Source of the DNA: an uncultured Oscillibacter sp.
GTDB taxonomy: Bacteria; Bacillota; Clostridia; Oscillospirales; Oscillospiraceae
NCBI GenBank assembly: GCA_905200545.1
Contig: CAJKKQ010000014.1
Coordinates: forward strand, 1 to 64,000
Length of the DNA: 64,000 bases
Direction of reading: 5' to 3'
The notes under the pieces were generated by a model, which saw nothing but the letters and a program-made list of their open reading frames with translations, was not told the DNA's origin and ran no database searches. Each line of letters starts with the position of its first letter. The first letter of the stretch is position 1. A program made the translations under genes and the position numbers. This document shows, piece by piece, positions 8,383 through 18,702 of the stretch.

Positions 8383-10404
8383 ATGAATATCACCATAACT
8401 CCACCCAAAGATGAATCCGCCGCAGATGCTGCGCATTCGCCCAAACGCCAGGCGTTTCAAAAGTTGTGGGTCTATCCCCTTTTGGCGCTTGGCATCACGG
8501 TTGTGGTGGAGCTCTTCAATCATAAAACCTTTACGGAGGGCTTTTCCTCTCTTTTTGAATTTGTAACAGACAATCCCCTGGCCCTGCTGGTGGATGCGCT
8601 GATTGTGCTGGTTACCCTGGTGCCCGCGCTGTTTTTGCGCCGGCGGGTGTTCTGGTGCGTCCTGGCAACCATCGTCTGGCTGGTGGCCGGTGGGGTCAAC
8701 GGTTTCATCCTGCTCAACCGGATGACGCCCTTCACCATGTCGGATCTCACGGTACTCAACACCGGTCTGGATACCCTCCCCAATTACCTCTCCACCGGAT
8801 ACATCGTTTTGCTGGCCGTGGCACTGATCCTCTCTGCCCTGGGCCTGATCCTGCTTTTCTGGAAGGGCCCCCGGAATGCCCTTCCGCTGAAAAAGCGGAT
8901 CCTGGTGGGCATTTTGGGGATGCTGGTAAGCGGCGGTGCTCTGGCGGGCGGCTGGGCCTTGGCATTCCAGACCAATCAGCTCTCCACTACCTTTGCAAAC
9001 CTGGCCTTTGCCTACGAGGACTATGGCTTTTCCTACTGCTTTTTGCAGACCTGGCTCAACAAGGGTATTCACCGCCCCTCCAATTACAGCCAGCAGTCTG
9101 TGAACAATGTGCTGGATATGCTGGAGGAGGACAGCGATCCTTCCTCCCAGCCTCAGACGGATGTAAACGTCATCTTTGTACAGTTGGAATCCTTTATCGA
9201 TCCGGCCCAAATCAAAGATCTGACCCTCTCGGAGGATGCAGTGCCCAACTGGCGGCGATTGTCGGAGGAGTTCTCCTCCGGCTATCTGACGGTGCCCGTG
9301 GTGGGCGCCGGCACCGCCAACACGGAGTGCGAAGTCCTCACAGGCATGAGCACCCGCTTCTTCGGCCCCGGCGAGTATCCCTATGAAACCACCCTGATGG
9401 ATCAAACGGCAGAATCCGTCGCTTACAACCTCAAGGAAAACGGCTATGCCACTCACGCCATCCACAACCACCGAGCCACGTTCTACAGCCGCAATGTGGT
9501 TTACGGCAACCTGGGTTTTGACGACTTCACAGCCCTGGAGTATATGCCCCAGGTTCCCACCACGCCCAAGAACTGGGCCAAGGACGCCATCCTTACCAGT
9601 CAGATCGTCAAGGCCCTCAATACCACGAAAGATCAGCCGGATCTGGTGTTCACCGTCTCCGTGCAGGGTCATGGGAAATACCCCACGGATCCCGTTTTGG
9701 AGGACCCGGAGATCACTGTGGTCAGCTATCCGGATGAGGATTACCACTATGCGGTGGAGTATTACGTCAATCAGGTTCACGAGATGGACGAATTCATCGG
9801 GAACCTGACCGAAACGCTGTCCAAACGGGACGAGAAGACCATCCTGGTGCTCTACGGCGACCATCTTCCTGCCCTGGGACTGGAAGCTAAGGATATGGAG
9901 GCCGGCTCCCTGTACCGTACCCAGTACATTATCTGGGACAATTTCGGACTTGCCAAGGAAGATGAAGATATGGCCGCCTATCAGCTCTCAGCGGCGGTGC
10001 TGGGCCGTCTGGGCATCACCAACGGCATTTTCAACGCCTATCATCAGTTCTGCCGCGAGGAAAGCAATTACTGGTCCGGCCTGCGGACGCTGCAGTATGA
10101 CGCCATGGAGGGGCAGAAATACCTCTATGACGGCACCTCTCCCTATCAGCCCACGGATATGCAGATGGGCATGGCGCCCATCACGCTGGATCACCTGAGC
10201 TACATGGTGGACTCCTGGGTTCTCTCGGGCAGCAACTTCAGCCCCTATTGCGAGGTGCGCAACGCTGACGGCGATCTGCTGGAGACGGAGTACATCTCCT
10301 CCAACCTGCTGCGCATCCTGGAGGATCCCGGTACGGACAATGTGGCGGACCTCTCCGTAAGCGTAGTGGATAAACACCGGGAGATTCTCAGCGACACAGA
10401 GTGA
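8383..10404 (+). CDS. LTA synthase-like membrane sulfatase family protein
   Basis: 673 residues. About five membrane helices fill residues 28-195, followed by an extracellular sulfatase-fold domain. IFVQLESF opens the domain, the predicted nucleophile is Thr311 in GAGTANTECEVLTG, and LVLYGDHLP carries the later metal ligands. This is the layout of lipoteichoic acid synthase, which transfers glycerol-phosphate from phosphatidylglycerol to the growing polymer outside the membrane. The length and C-terminal tail (about 100 residues after the sulfatase core) leave room for another phosphoglycerol transferase role. It is followed by the zinc-ribbon, mtnN and luxS genes on the same strand. Confidence 0.85.
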   Translation: MNITITPPKDESAADAAHSPKRQAFQKLWVYPLLALGITVVVELFNHKTFTEGFSSLFEFVTDNPLALLVDALIVLVTLVPALFLRRRVFWCVLATIVWLVAGGVNGFILLNRMTPFTMSDLTVLNTGLDTLPNYLSTGYIVLLAVALILSALGLILLFWKGPRNALPLKKRILVGILGMLVSGGALAGGWALAFQTNQLSTTFANLAFAYEDYGFSYCFLQTWLNKGIHRPSNYSQQSVNNVLDMLEEDSDPSSQPQTDVNVIFVQLESFIDPAQIKDLTLSEDAVPNWRRLSEEFSSGYLTVPVVGAGTANTECEVLTGMSTRFFGPGEYPYETTLMDQTAESVAYNLKENGYATHAIHNHRATFYSRNVVYGNLGFDDFTALEYMPQVPTTPKNWAKDAILTSQIVKALNTTKDQPDLVFTVSVQGHGKYPTDPVLEDPEITVVSYPDEDYHYAVEYYVNQVHEMDEFIGNLTETLSKRDEKTILVLYGDHLPALGLEAKDMEAGSLYRTQYIIWDNFGLAKEDEDMAAYQLSAAVLGRLGITNGIFNAYHQFCREESNYWSGLRTLQYDAMEGQKYLYDGTSPYQPTDMQMGMAPITLDHLSYMVDSWVLSGSNFSPYCEVRNADGDLLETEYISSNLLRILEDPGTDNVADLSVSVVDKHREILSDTE

Positions 10405-10466
10405 CCTTTTCTGGAGGGGGCCATGATCGGCCACCCCGGCAGTGATCATCCAAAGGAGGAACGTAC

Positions 10467-10871
10467 ATGAAGAGCATCAAACCCGGGCGGGGCCCCTCAG
10501 CCATGGGCGCTATGGGCTCCATCGTCGCCGCAGTCTTCGGCCTCATCTGGACCGGAGCGGCAGTCTCCATGGGCGCCCCCATCTTTTTCCCCCTCTTCGG
10601 TGTTGTTTTTGTGATTATGGGAATTGTGCAGGCGGTATACAACTTCAAAAACGCCACCTCCGAAAACCGCTACTCAGAATTCGACATCGTGGACAGCCAG
10701 GAAGAGCCGGATCCCCTCTCCCAGCGCTTTCACCCGGAGGTGGAAGCCCCCCGAGATTCGGAGGAACCAAAGACAGACGCCCTGCGCTTTTGCCCCTACT
10801 GCGGAGCCCGGGTAAATGCGGAATTTGAATACTGCGGCAGCTGTGGAAAGAAGCTGCCACAGCACTTGTAA
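10467..10871 (+). CDS. Small membrane protein with C-terminal zinc ribbon
   Basis: 134 residues; AAAGGAGG lies before the ATG. Two membrane helices at about residues 12-57 are followed by an acidic linker and a C-terminal zinc ribbon with paired CPYCGA and CGSCGK motifs. Such zinc-ribbon membrane proteins are common in Clostridia and have no assigned function. It is 62 bases after the LTA-synthase-like gene and 10 bases before mtnN, so it may be part of one operon. Confidence 0.75.
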   Translation: MKSIKPGRGPSAMGAMGSIVAAVFGLIWTGAAVSMGAPIFFPLFGVVFVIMGIVQAVYNFKNATSENRYSEFDIVDSQEEPDPLSQRFHPEVEAPRDSEEPKTDALRFCPYCGARVNAEFEYCGSCGKKLPQHL

Positions 10872-10881
10872 AGGAGAAAGC

Positions 10882-11568
10882 ATGAACATTGGAATTCAAT
10901 TTGCCATGCCTGCGGAATTTCACGCCCTCCCCGGCGCCCGGGATCTGGAGGCCTTTGAGACAGTCTCCGGCATTCCCTTTTACCGCCTGTCCCCGGGCAT
11001 CATTGCCTGCGCCGGAGGCGTCAGCAAAGTCAACGCCGCTATGGCTGCGGAGATCCTGTGCTTAAAATACGGCGTGGATCTGATTTTAAATGCCGGCGTG
11101 GCCGGCTGTGCCACAGATCTCCCTACCGGCTCCGTGGTGGTGGCGTCGGAGTTCGTGCAGCATGACGTGGACACCACTGCCGTGGGAGATCCCATCGGCC
11201 TGGTCTCCACTGTCAACCGGGTGGACTTTCCCACCTGGGAGCCGGAGCGCTGCGCGGCGGCGCTGCAATCCATGGGCACCCCTGCCGTCACCGGCCGTGT
11301 AGCCACTGGAGACTGGTTTGCTGTCAAGGGAGAGCGGGCTGCCTGGATCCGGGATACCTTCTCTCCCCTGCTGGTGGAAATGGAGGGGGGCGCCATTGCC
11401 CAGGTATGCCTGCGCAACAACGTGCGGTTCGTGGCAGTAAAATCCGTCTCGGATCACCTGTTCAGCGACAACCAGGCGGCGGAATACTTTGACTTTGGCC
11501 AGGCACTGGAAAATCTGGGTGCCGTAGTGCTGCCCTTTGCCAAACGATTACAGGAGGAGACGATCTGA
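10882..11568 (+). CDS. mtnN: 5'-methylthioadenosine/S-adenosylhomocysteine nucleosidase
   Basis: 228 residues from the ATG at 10882, after AAGGAGAAAGC. It cleaves adenine from MTA and SAH; with SAH it yields S-ribosylhomocysteine, the substrate of LuxS encoded 2 bases downstream. Visible marks are GIQFAMPAEFHAL at the start, LNAGVAGC, the nucleoside-binding EMEGGAIAQVC and the late VKSVSDHLFSD segment with the catalytic aspartate. The tight mtnN-luxS pairing makes the assignment firm. Confidence 0.93.
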   Translation: MNIGIQFAMPAEFHALPGARDLEAFETVSGIPFYRLSPGIIACAGGVSKVNAAMAAEILCLKYGVDLILNAGVAGCATDLPTGSVVVASEFVQHDVDTTAVGDPIGLVSTVNRVDFPTWEPERCAAALQSMGTPAVTGRVATGDWFAVKGERAAWIRDTFSPLLVEMEGGAIAQVCLRNNVRFVAVKSVSDHLFSDNQAAEYFDFGQALENLGAVVLPFAKRLQEETI

Positions 11569-11570
11569 CT

Positions 11571-12029
11571 ATGGAACGCATTGCAAGCTTCACCGTGGAC
11601 CACAACAAGCTGGTGCCGGGGCTCTATTACTCCCGCAGGGATGGAGACATCGTCACCTTTGACCTGCGGTTCAAAAAGCCCAACACCGGCGATCTGCTGA
11701 CTAACGCCCAAATGCACTCGGCAGAGCATCTCATTGCCACACTGCTGCGCAACTCCCAGGACAAGGAGGCCGTCATCTATTTTGGCCCCATGGGCTGCCA
11801 GACCGGCTTTTACTTTCTCTTTGACAACCGCCTGCTCTCCTGCGAGGGAGCCATTGCCCTTTTGCAGCAGGTGTTCACCGCCGCCGGAGATTACACCGGA
11901 GAGATGCCCGGCAAAAGCCCGGCAGAGTGCGGCAACTACATCAACCTGGATCTGGAGACCGGGAAAGCCGTGTGCAGATGGTATGCGGAGCTCATCGCCG
12001 ACTGGACGGTGGAGAAGCTGGCCTACTGA
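11571..12029 (+). CDS. luxS: S-ribosylhomocysteine lyase (AI-2 synthase)
   Basis: 152 residues, the normal LuxS length. It splits S-ribosylhomocysteine into homocysteine and the autoinducer-2 precursor DPD. The metal-binding HSAEHL gives His49 and His53, Cys76 lies in FGPMGCQTGF, and Cys120 in the ECGNY motif completes the site. It starts 2 bases after mtnN and is followed by a strong bidirectional terminator. With mtnN it recycles SAH of the activated methyl cycle. Confidence 0.96.
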   Translation: MERIASFTVDHNKLVPGLYYSRRDGDIVTFDLRFKKPNTGDLLTNAQMHSAEHLIATLLRNSQDKEAVIYFGPMGCQTGFYFLFDNRLLSCEGAIALLQQVFTAAGDYTGEMPGKSPAECGNYINLDLETGKAVCRWYAELIADWTVEKLAY

Positions 12030-12062
12030 GTAACAACCTATCCCGTTGGTGTCGGATCACAT

Positions 12063-12102
12063 AAAAACACCCCTGCGGAACATTCCGCAGGGGTGTTTTT
12101 TT
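12063..12102. terminator. Bidirectional terminator between luxS and the flavodiiron gene
   Basis: A perfect 18-bp stem (12063-12080 with 12083-12100), with a run of A on one side and T on the other, so it can end both convergent genes. Confidence 0.92.
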
Positions 12103-12111
12103 ATGTTTCTG

Positions 12112-13317
12112 TTATCCCAGGATATCGGCGGCCAGCTGATCTGCCAGCGCCTCCAGCGCCTCCCGCTGCTCCTCTTTGACAGAGGACTTGAGGGTAACGC
12201 CCTGATCCAGCACGGTGATGTTCTTCATGCCCTCGAAGCAGGAGCGGATCAGCTTGCCTGCCTGAGGCGCCCAGGAGCCGTTCTCGATGACGGCCACGGT
12301 GCGGTTTTGCAGGTTATGGGCCTTGAGATCCATCAGCATGGTCTCCATGGGCGTGAAGATGCCATTGTTGTATGTAGCGGATGCCACCACCAGATGGCTG
12401 CACCGGAAAGCCTCGCTGACCAGCACAGAGGGATGGGTGTTGGAGACATCGTACATGGCGATGTTGCGCACGCCCTTCTCACTCAGGCGGTTTGCCAGGA
12501 TGGCGGCGGCATTTTCCGTGTGCCCGTAGACAGAGCCATAGGCGATGACCACGCCCCGCTCCTCCGGCGTATAGGTGCTCCAGCGCTGGTATTTTTCAAT
12601 GAACCAGGCGGCATCCTTGCGCCAGATGGGCCCGTGCAGCGGGCAGAGATACTGGATATCCAGACCGGCGGCCTTTTTCAGCAGGTTCTGCACCTGGGGG
12701 CCATACTTGCCCACGATGTTGGTGTAATACCGCCGGGCATCGTCCAGCCAGTCCTTTTCGAAGTTCATCTCGTCGGCAAAGAGATTACCGCTCATAGCAC
12801 CGAAGGTGCCGAAGGCGTCGGCGGAGAAGAGGACCTTGTCGGTTTTGTCGTAAGTAGCCATGGTCTCCGGCCAATGAACCATAGGTGCCATCACGAAAGT
12901 CAACTCGTGGCGGCCGGTGGAGAGCACGTCTCCCTCCTTCACCACCAGGGCATTTTCCGCCATGGAGCTGCTGAAGAACTGGCCGATCATGGTGAGGGTC
13001 TTGGCATTGCCCACCACCTGGGTCTCCGGATGGCGGCGCAGCAGCGCGCCCAAAGTGGCGCAGTGATCCGGCTCCACGTGGTTCACCACCACATAGTCCA
13101 GCTTCCGGTCCTGAAGCAGGTGATCCAGATTCTCAAAGAACAGCTCCCCCACGGAGAGATCCACCGTGTCCAACAGGACGGTCTTCTCGTCCAGCAGCAA
13201 ATAGGCATTATAGGAAATGCCCCGGGGGATGGGGTAAGCGTTTTCAAATAGCGCCAGGCGGCGGTCAGAAGCGCCCAGCCAATACAGATCGTTGGTAATG
13301 GAACGGGTGCAGTACAT
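12112..13317 (-). CDS. FprA-type flavodiiron protein (A-type flavoprotein)
   Basis: 401 residues from the ATG at 13317, preceded by GGAGGAAATT. The N-terminal metallo-beta-lactamase domain has the diiron ligands: HVEPDH, a later VHWPETM and FSADAFG, and CPLHGPIWR. The C-terminal flavodoxin domain starts around residue 255 (VVIAYGSVYGHTENAA) and binds FMN. Such proteins reduce O2 to water or NO to N2O and protect strict anaerobes. No rubredoxin gene is adjacent. It stands alone between a terminator and the V-ATPase operon. Confidence 0.93.
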   Translation of the reverse strand: MYCTRSITNDLYWLGASDRRLALFENAYPIPRGISYNAYLLLDEKTVLLDTVDLSVGELFFENLDHLLQDRKLDYVVVNHVEPDHCATLGALLRRHPETQVVGNAKTLTMIGQFFSSSMAENALVVKEGDVLSTGRHELTFVMAPMVHWPETMATYDKTDKVLFSADAFGTFGAMSGNLFADEMNFEKDWLDDARRYYTNIVGKYGPQVQNLLKKAAGLDIQYLCPLHGPIWRKDAAWFIEKYQRWSTYTPEERGVVIAYGSVYGHTENAAAILANRLSEKGVRNIAMYDVSNTHPSVLVSEAFRCSHLVVASATYNNGIFTPMETMLMDLKAHNLQNRTVAVIENGSWAPQAGKLIRSCFEGMKNITVLDQGVTLKSSVKEEQREALEALADQLAADILG

Positions 13318-13403
13318 AATTTCCTCCAAATTCAAATCTTTCCATTTTTCGAGAAACGCGGCAAAGCGGCGCGGCTGATGGCCGCACCGCTCCGCGGTAT
13401 GCG

Positions 13404-14096
13404 TTACTTCTGGGAGAACCGGGCCATGGCCTCGGCATCCCGGGCACGCTGCTCCTCAATAGCCTCCTGGAGCAGCATGTCCTTCACTTTCATGAGCCGA
13501 GTGGTGGTAGCACGGTCGTTTTCATCCAGTTTCATGGTGATATAGCGGATAGCCTCCTGGGTATCCGGGATCATCACGTATTCCAGGGCGTTGACCCGGC
13601 GGCGGGTCTTTTCGATCTCCTCCGCCATCAGCTGGGCGGACTTTTCGATCTGCGCCAGCTTGAGCATCTTCTGGAACACCTTGCCCAGAGCGTCCACCGC
13701 CGTATCCAGCTCACCGGATGTGGAGGCGAAGCCGTAGGGATAGATGTCCGCGTCGGATTTGGTCTTGGTCTGGAAATGATAGACCGGCACGTTGACGGAC
13801 ATGATGTTCTGGGTGGTCATGGTCAGCTCCACGCTCTGCTTGGGATAGAGCAGGGCCTGCTCCATAGCCTCGGAGCTCATCAGGGCAGAGGCCACCGTAA
13901 AGGAGCCGTGTACGCGCATGAGCTCCTCTTCCACCTCGGCCCGCAGCGCCCGCACTTCCCGGACCGTGTCCAGGAACTGCTTCATCAGCTCGTCCCGCTT
14001 GTCCTTGAGGAGCTTGTGGCCCCGCTGGGCGGTACGCAGCTTCCCCTTCAGGCGGGTGAGTTCCATACGGGTGGGGTTCACCGTGATATTCGCCAT
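13404..14096 (-). CDS. atpD: V-type ATP synthase subunit D
   Basis: 230 residues, mostly long alpha-helical coiled coil, as expected for the central rotor stalk. NPTRMELTRLKGKLRTAQRGHKLLKDKRD is the family's N-terminal signature, and RRRVNALEYVMIP near residue 175 is the C-terminal one. It is the last gene of the V-ATPase operon, 13 bases after subunit B. An 86-base gap separates it from the flavodiiron gene. Confidence 0.95.
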   Translation of the reverse strand: MANITVNPTRMELTRLKGKLRTAQRGHKLLKDKRDELMKQFLDTVREVRALRAEVEEELMRVHGSFTVASALMSSEAMEQALLYPKQSVELTMTTQNIMSVNVPVYHFQTKTKSDADIYPYGFASTSGELDTAVDALGKVFQKMLKLAQIEKSAQLMAEEIEKTRRRVNALEYVMIPDTQEAIRYITMKLDENDRATTTRLMKVKDMLLQEAIEEQRARDAEAMARFSQK

Positions 14097-14109
14097 TGGT
14101 CACCCCTCC

Positions 14110-15498
14110 TTACTTCTGCTCGTCTTTTTTCGGCCAGTATTTCTCAATATACTCGGGCTTGATCCGCTTGAGTTCGCTCTTGGGCAGGATGCTCAGAAGC
14201 TCCCAGCCCAGATCCAGCGTCTCCTCGATGGAGCGGTTCTCCTCATAGCCCTGGTTGACGTAGCGCTTTTCAAACTCATCGGCGAACTTGGCGTACAGCA
14301 GATCCGTGGGGGTCAGTGCCGCCTCGCCCAGGATGCTCATGAGCTCCTTGTTGTCTTTACCGGTGGAGTACGCGGCAAAGAGCTGGTTCATGGTACCGGA
14401 GTGATCCTCCCGGGTCTTGCCCTCGCCGATGCCCTTATCCTTCAGACGGCTCAGAGACGGCAGAACGTCCACGGGGGGATGGATGCCCTTGCGGTAGAGC
14501 TCGCGGCTGAGGATGATCTGCCCCTCGGTGATATAGCCCGTCAGGTCGGGGATGGGATGGGTCTTGTCATCCTCAGGCATGGTCAGAATGGGAATCAGGG
14601 TGATGGAACCGGGCTTGCCCAGCTGGCGGCCGGCCCGCTCGTAAAGCGTCGCCAGGTCCGTGTACAGGTAGCCGGGGAAGCCGCGGCGGCCCGGGACCTC
14701 CTTCTTGGCGGCAGAGACCTCACGCAGAGCCTCGGCGTAGTTGGTGATATCGGTCATGATGACCAGCACGTGCATACCCTTTTCAAAGGCCAGGTACTCT
14801 GCGGCGGTCAGGGCCATACGGGGTGTGCTGATACGTTCGACAGCGGGGTCGTTGGCCAGGTTGGAGAAGAGCACCGTACGGTCAATGGCGCCGGTGCGCC
14901 GGAACTCACTGACGAAGAACTCCGACTCCTCGAAGGTGATGCCGATAGCGGCAAACACCACGGCGAAGTTGGATCCGTCGTCCCCCAGCACCTTGGCCTG
15001 GCGGGCGATCTGAGCCGCCAGGTTGGCGTGGGGCAGGCCGGAGCCGGAGAAGATGGGCAGCTTCTGGCCACGGACCAGGGTGTTCAGTCCGTCGATGGTG
15101 GAAACACCGGTCTGGATGAACTCATTGGGGTAGTCACGGGCTGCCGGGTTCATGGGCAGGCCGTTGATGTCCTTGTACTCCTCCGGCAGGATGTCGGGGC
15201 CGCCGTCGATGGGCTGGCCCATGCCGTTGAAGACGCGGCCCAGCATATCGCTGGAGACGCCCAGCTGCAGGGGGTGGCCCAGGAAGCGGACTTTGGCGTC
15301 CGCCAGGTTGATGCCGGCAGCGGACTCAAAGAGCTGGACCACGGCGGTGTCGCCGTTGACCTCCAGCACCTTGCCCCGGCGAACGGAGCCGTCATGGAGC
15401 TCCACTTCCACCAGTTCGTCGTAGGTGACGTTCTCCACCATACGAACCATCATCAGAGGACTGACGATTTCCTCTACGGTTTTATATTCACGAATCAT
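14110..15498 (-). CDS. atpB: V-type ATP synthase subunit B (regulatory nucleotide-binding subunit)
   Basis: 462 residues. This is the non-catalytic hexamer subunit: it has the [14 protein letters not shown] region in place of an intact Walker A loop, followed by [10 protein letters not shown] and the [22 protein letters not shown] segment. The ATG at 15498 has GGGAGGTGAGAACGG upstream and overlaps the stop of subunit A by 4 bases, so the two are translationally coupled. Confidence 0.97.
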   Translation of the reverse strand: MIREYKTVEEIVSPLMMVRMVENVTYDELVEVELHDGSVRRGKVLEVNGDTAVVQLFESAAGINLADAKVRFLGHPLQLGVSSDMLGRVFNGMGQPIDGGPDILPEEYKDINGLPMNPAARDYPNEFIQTGVSTIDGLNTLVRGQKLPIFSGSGLPHANLAAQIARQAKVLGDDGSNFAVVFAAIGITFEESEFFVSEFRRTGAIDRTVLFSNLANDPAVERISTPRMALTAAEYLAFEKGMHVLVIMTDITNYAEALREVSAAKKEVPGRRGFPGYLYTDLATLYERAGRQLGKPGSITLIPILTMPEDDKTHPIPDLTGYITEGQIILSRELYRKGIHPPVDVLPSLSRLKDKGIGEGKTREDHSGTMNQLFAAYSTGKDNKELMSILGEAALTPTDLLYAKFADEFEKRYVNQGYEENRSIEETLDLGWELLSILPKSELKRIKPEYIEKYWPKKDEQK

Positions 15499-17267
15499 CC
15501 GTTCTCACCTCCCTGCGCGGCGGCATCCTGGATCTGCTGCGCCATCTCCGCGCGGATATCGCTGTATGCCTGGACGTACTCGTCCACGGGAACGCTCTTG
15601 GCGCGGCCGATCTTCTCTCTTGCGGGAATGGCGAAGAGGGCGGTCACCGCGGCGCCCTTGGCAATGGCCTCCCGGCACAGGTCCTCATACTCCAGGATCA
15701 TGGCCAGCAGCTTCTCCTGGCGGTCATAGCTGGAATAGCCGTCGATGTCGGTAAAGGCGTTTTGCTGCAGGAAGTCCTCCCGGATCATCCGGGCCACCTC
15801 CAGCGTCAGCTGGTCGGCGGGAGACAGGGCGTCCTTGCCCACCAGCTGGACGATCTCGTTGAGGCTGGCCTCATTCTGGAGGATCGTCATGGCACGGGTG
15901 CGGTTATTCATGAACTCCGGCCCCAGGTTCTCGTCAAACCAGGGCTTCAGGGAATCCAGATACAGCGAGTAGGAGTTGAGCCAGTTGATGGCCGGGAAGT
16001 GGCGCTTATAGGCCAGGGAGGAATCCAGGGCCCAGAACACCTTCACAATGCGCATGGTGGCCTGGGAGACCGGCTCGGAGAGGTCGCCGCCCGGAGGGGA
16101 CACGGCGCCCACGGCGGTGAGGCTGCCCCGGCGCTCATCGGAGCCGATGCACTCCACAGAGCCGGCGCGCTCGTAGAACTGGGCCAGACGGGAGGCCAGA
16201 TAGGCGGGGTAACCCTCCTCGCCGGGCATCTCCTCCAAACGGCCGGACATCTCACGCAGGGCCTCGGCCCAGCGGGAGGTGGAGTCGGCAATGACGGCCA
16301 CGTCGTAGCCCATATCCCGGAAATACTCCGCAATGGTAATGCCGGTGTAGACGGAGGCCTCACGGGCGGCCACGGGCATATCGGAGGTATTGGCGATAAG
16401 CACCGTCCGTTTCATCAAGGACTCGCCGGTGCGGGGGTCCTTCAGCTCCGGGAACTCCCGCAGAACGTCGGTCATCTCATTGCCGCGCTCGCCGCAGCCG
16501 ATGTAGACCACGATGTCCACGTCGGACCACTTGGCCAGCTGGTGCTGCACCACGGTCTTGCCGGAACCGAAGGGGCCCGGCACGGCGGCGGTGCCGCCCT
16601 TGGCGATGGGGAACATGGTGTCGATGATCCGCTGGCCGGAGCTCAGAGGACGCTTGGGGGGATACTTGTGCTGGTAGGGACGGCCCACACGGACCGGCCA
16701 GCGCTGGGTCATGGTCAGGGGCACTTCCCTGCCGTCGTCGGTCTTCAGGGTAGCCACAGTCTCTGTGACATTGAAGGAGCCGCTCTTGATATCGGTGATG
16801 GTACCGCTCATCTTGGGGGGCACCATGATCTTGTGGAGCACCACAGCGGTCTCCTGGACGGTGCCGATGACATCGCCGCCGATGACCTTGGTACCGGGAG
16901 TGACCACGGCATTAAAGTCCCACTTCTTCTCCCGGTCCAGGGCAGGAACCTCCACACCGCGGGTGATGTTGGCGCCTACCTTCTCCACGATCTTCTCCAG
17001 CGGACGCTGGATACCGTCGTAGATGCCCTCGATCATGCCGGGGCCCAGCTCCACGCTCATGGGGGCGCCGGTGGTGACCACCTCGGCACCGGGGCCCAGG
17101 CCCGAGGTCTCCTCGTAAACCTGGATGGAGGCGGAGTCGCCCTTCATGGTCAGGATCTCACCGATCAGCCGCTGCGGGCCCACGCGAACCACGTCGGACA
17201 TATTGGCGTCCGCCAGGCCCGTGGCAACCACCAGCGGTCCGGATACTTTCACAACTTTTCCGCTCAA
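15495..17267 (-). CDS. atpA: V-type ATP synthase subunit A (catalytic)
   Basis: 590 residues. Walker A GPFGSGKT is at residues 231-238, preceded by the long non-homologous insert (about 110-190) that distinguishes A-type catalytic subunits from F-type beta. [32 protein letters not shown] is the catalytic signature further along. Translation appears to start at TTG (17267), with AGAAGG about 10 bases upstream and no in-frame ATG nearby. An 85-base gap separates it from subunit F. Confidence 0.96.
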   Translation of the reverse strand: MSGKVVKVSGPLVVATGLADANMSDVVRVGPQRLIGEILTMKGDSASIQVYEETSGLGPGAEVVTTGAPMSVELGPGMIEGIYDGIQRPLEKIVEKVGANITRGVEVPALDREKKWDFNAVVTPGTKVIGGDVIGTVQETAVVLHKIMVPPKMSGTITDIKSGSFNVTETVATLKTDDGREVPLTMTQRWPVRVGRPYQHKYPPKRPLSSGQRIIDTMFPIAKGGTAAVPGPFGSGKTVVQHQLAKWSDVDIVVYIGCGERGNEMTDVLREFPELKDPRTGESLMKRTVLIANTSDMPVAAREASVYTGITIAEYFRDMGYDVAVIADSTSRWAEALREMSGRLEEMPGEEGYPAYLASRLAQFYERAGSVECIGSDERRGSLTAVGAVSPPGGDLSEPVSQATMRIVKVFWALDSSLAYKRHFPAINWLNSYSLYLDSLKPWFDENLGPEFMNNRTRAMTILQNEASLNEIVQLVGKDALSPADQLTLEVARMIREDFLQQNAFTDIDGYSSYDRQEKLLAMILEYEDLCREAIAKGAAVTALFAIPAREKIGRAKSVPVDEYVQAYSDIRAEMAQQIQDAAAQGGENG

Positions 17268-17352
17268 ATTGATTCAACCTTCTTTCAGGATAGATTCGCC
17301 AGAAGGAACGGGAACCGCTCCCGCAGGAGCCTGTTCCCCGCCGGGGCGCGCA

Positions 17353-17670
17353 TCACAGGATGTCCGCGCCCACAGCCCGCTCGATGGATCTCTGAATGTT
17401 CTCCCGTCCGATCCCCAGGGAACCCTCCCGTCCGGGGATCAGGATGATGGCGGGCTGCAGCTCGTCTTTATACCGGGAGATCACATCGTCCATATCCTTG
17501 GCCAGCTGCTCTGTGAGATAAATCACCGCGCAGTCGGTCTTGGCCAGCTCCCGCACCTTCTCCTTGGCCTCCTCCACAGAGGTAACGGGATAGGTATCCA
17601 GGCCCAGGGCCCGGAAGCCCATGACGGATTCCCAGTCGCCGATGACGGCGATTCCGTATGTCTTTGCCAT
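17353..17670 (-). CDS. atpF: V-type ATP synthase subunit F
   Basis: 105 residues from the ATG at 17670; a GTG six bases earlier is less likely because AAGGCGGTG fits the ATG. The KTYGIAVIGDWESVMGFRALG start and the DCAVIYLTEQLA middle are typical of subunit F, which caps the rotor and modulates rotation. It lies 12 bases after subunit C and before A, the usual archaeal/bacterial V-ATPase order. Confidence 0.92.
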   Translation of the reverse strand: MAKTYGIAVIGDWESVMGFRALGLDTYPVTSVEEAKEKVRELAKTDCAVIYLTEQLAKDMDDVISRYKDELQPAIILIPGREGSLGIGRENIQRSIERAVGADIL

Positions 17671-17682
17671 CGTCACACCGCC

Positions 17683-18687
17683 TTACACATAGCTTGCCCG
17701 CAGCCGGGAGCGGATCACGTCCGCCGGGAGCCCCGCGCCGCGCCCCATCAACAGGATGCGCAGGTTGGTGTACTCCGTCTCCCGGGCTGCCAGATAGCCC
17801 ACCAGGGGCGCCTCGCCGAAGGGCACGTACTGTGCCCCCGCCAGGTAATCCCCCACCGCGTCGTCGCAGAGCTTTTCAAACTCTGTCAGAGCGCCGCCCT
17901 CCAGGGCGTCGGCTCCGGCTTCCGCCGCAGCGGCAAACCGGGTGGGGCCGTACAGCTCCCGCATACCGCCTCCCTGGGCGGCAGCCACCGCCAGCACGGC
18001 GTCGGGGGCGATGTCGCCGCCCTGGGCCAGCACGCCGGAGAGGAACTCCCGGTTCTTGCCCATCCGCAGGGCACGCACCAGGGCACGCAGGTTGGCCGCG
18101 TCTACTACGGTGCGGACATAGCCCCGAAGGAACGCACTGCCCGTCTCCTCTGCCACAGCGGCCATCTCCCGGTAGTACCACCGGTCCAGCGCGATATCGG
18201 AAAGCTGGGGGTCCCGGGTGGTATCCAGCACTTCCCGCGCCTCCGCCGCCGCCTGAGCCAGCATGGCCGGCAGCGCGTCCAGCTCCCGGGTCTGGAGAGC
18301 CTGACGCAGTTCCTTGACAGGCACCCGGCCCATATCCATCAGCATTCTGGCCGGATCCGTACCCATGGCCTCTGCCTTCAGGAGAGCCTTCACATTATGA
18401 TAGTCATATTTGAGCTTGAACAATTCGATATACCTGGCATCCGGGGCCCCGTCGGAGAGATCCAAGAGCGTCTCCTGCCGCACGGCGGAGAGGGCCGCAT
18501 CCATAGCCTCGGGATCGGAGGGGTCCAGCTCCGGGTAGCCGCACTCCTGCAGGATCTTCACGGCCTCCTCATTGCTGCGGGCCTCCAGGACCTGCTCCAT
18601 GCGCTCACGGGTCAAAAGCCCCGTCTCCATAGCCTTGATCCGGGCGGAGATTACCAGGTAATCGGTGTCTTTGATTTTTTTTGCCAA
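17683..18687 (-). CDS. atpC: V-type ATP synthase subunit C
   Basis: 334 residues; an all-helical protein that couples the central stalk to the K ring. DTDYLVISARIKAMETGLL and ELFKLKYDYHNVKALLKAEA match the AC39/subunit C family. The start codon is TTG at 18687 with AGGAGGAAGTGTC upstream; no ATG is available in this position. It sits 15 bases after subunit E. Confidence 0.93.
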   Translation of the reverse strand: MAKKIKDTDYLVISARIKAMETGLLTRERMEQVLEARSNEEAVKILQECGYPELDPSDPEAMDAALSAVRQETLLDLSDGAPDARYIELFKLKYDYHNVKALLKAEAMGTDPARMLMDMGRVPVKELRQALQTRELDALPAMLAQAAAEAREVLDTTRDPQLSDIALDRWYYREMAAVAEETGSAFLRGYVRTVVDAANLRALVRALRMGKNREFLSGVLAQGGDIAPDAVLAVAAAQGGGMRELYGPTRFAAAAEAGADALEGGALTEFEKLCDDAVGDYLAGAQYVPFGEAPLVGYLAARETEYTNLRILLMGRGAGLPADVIRSRLRASYV

Positions 18688-18702
18688 GACACTTCCTCCT
18701 TG

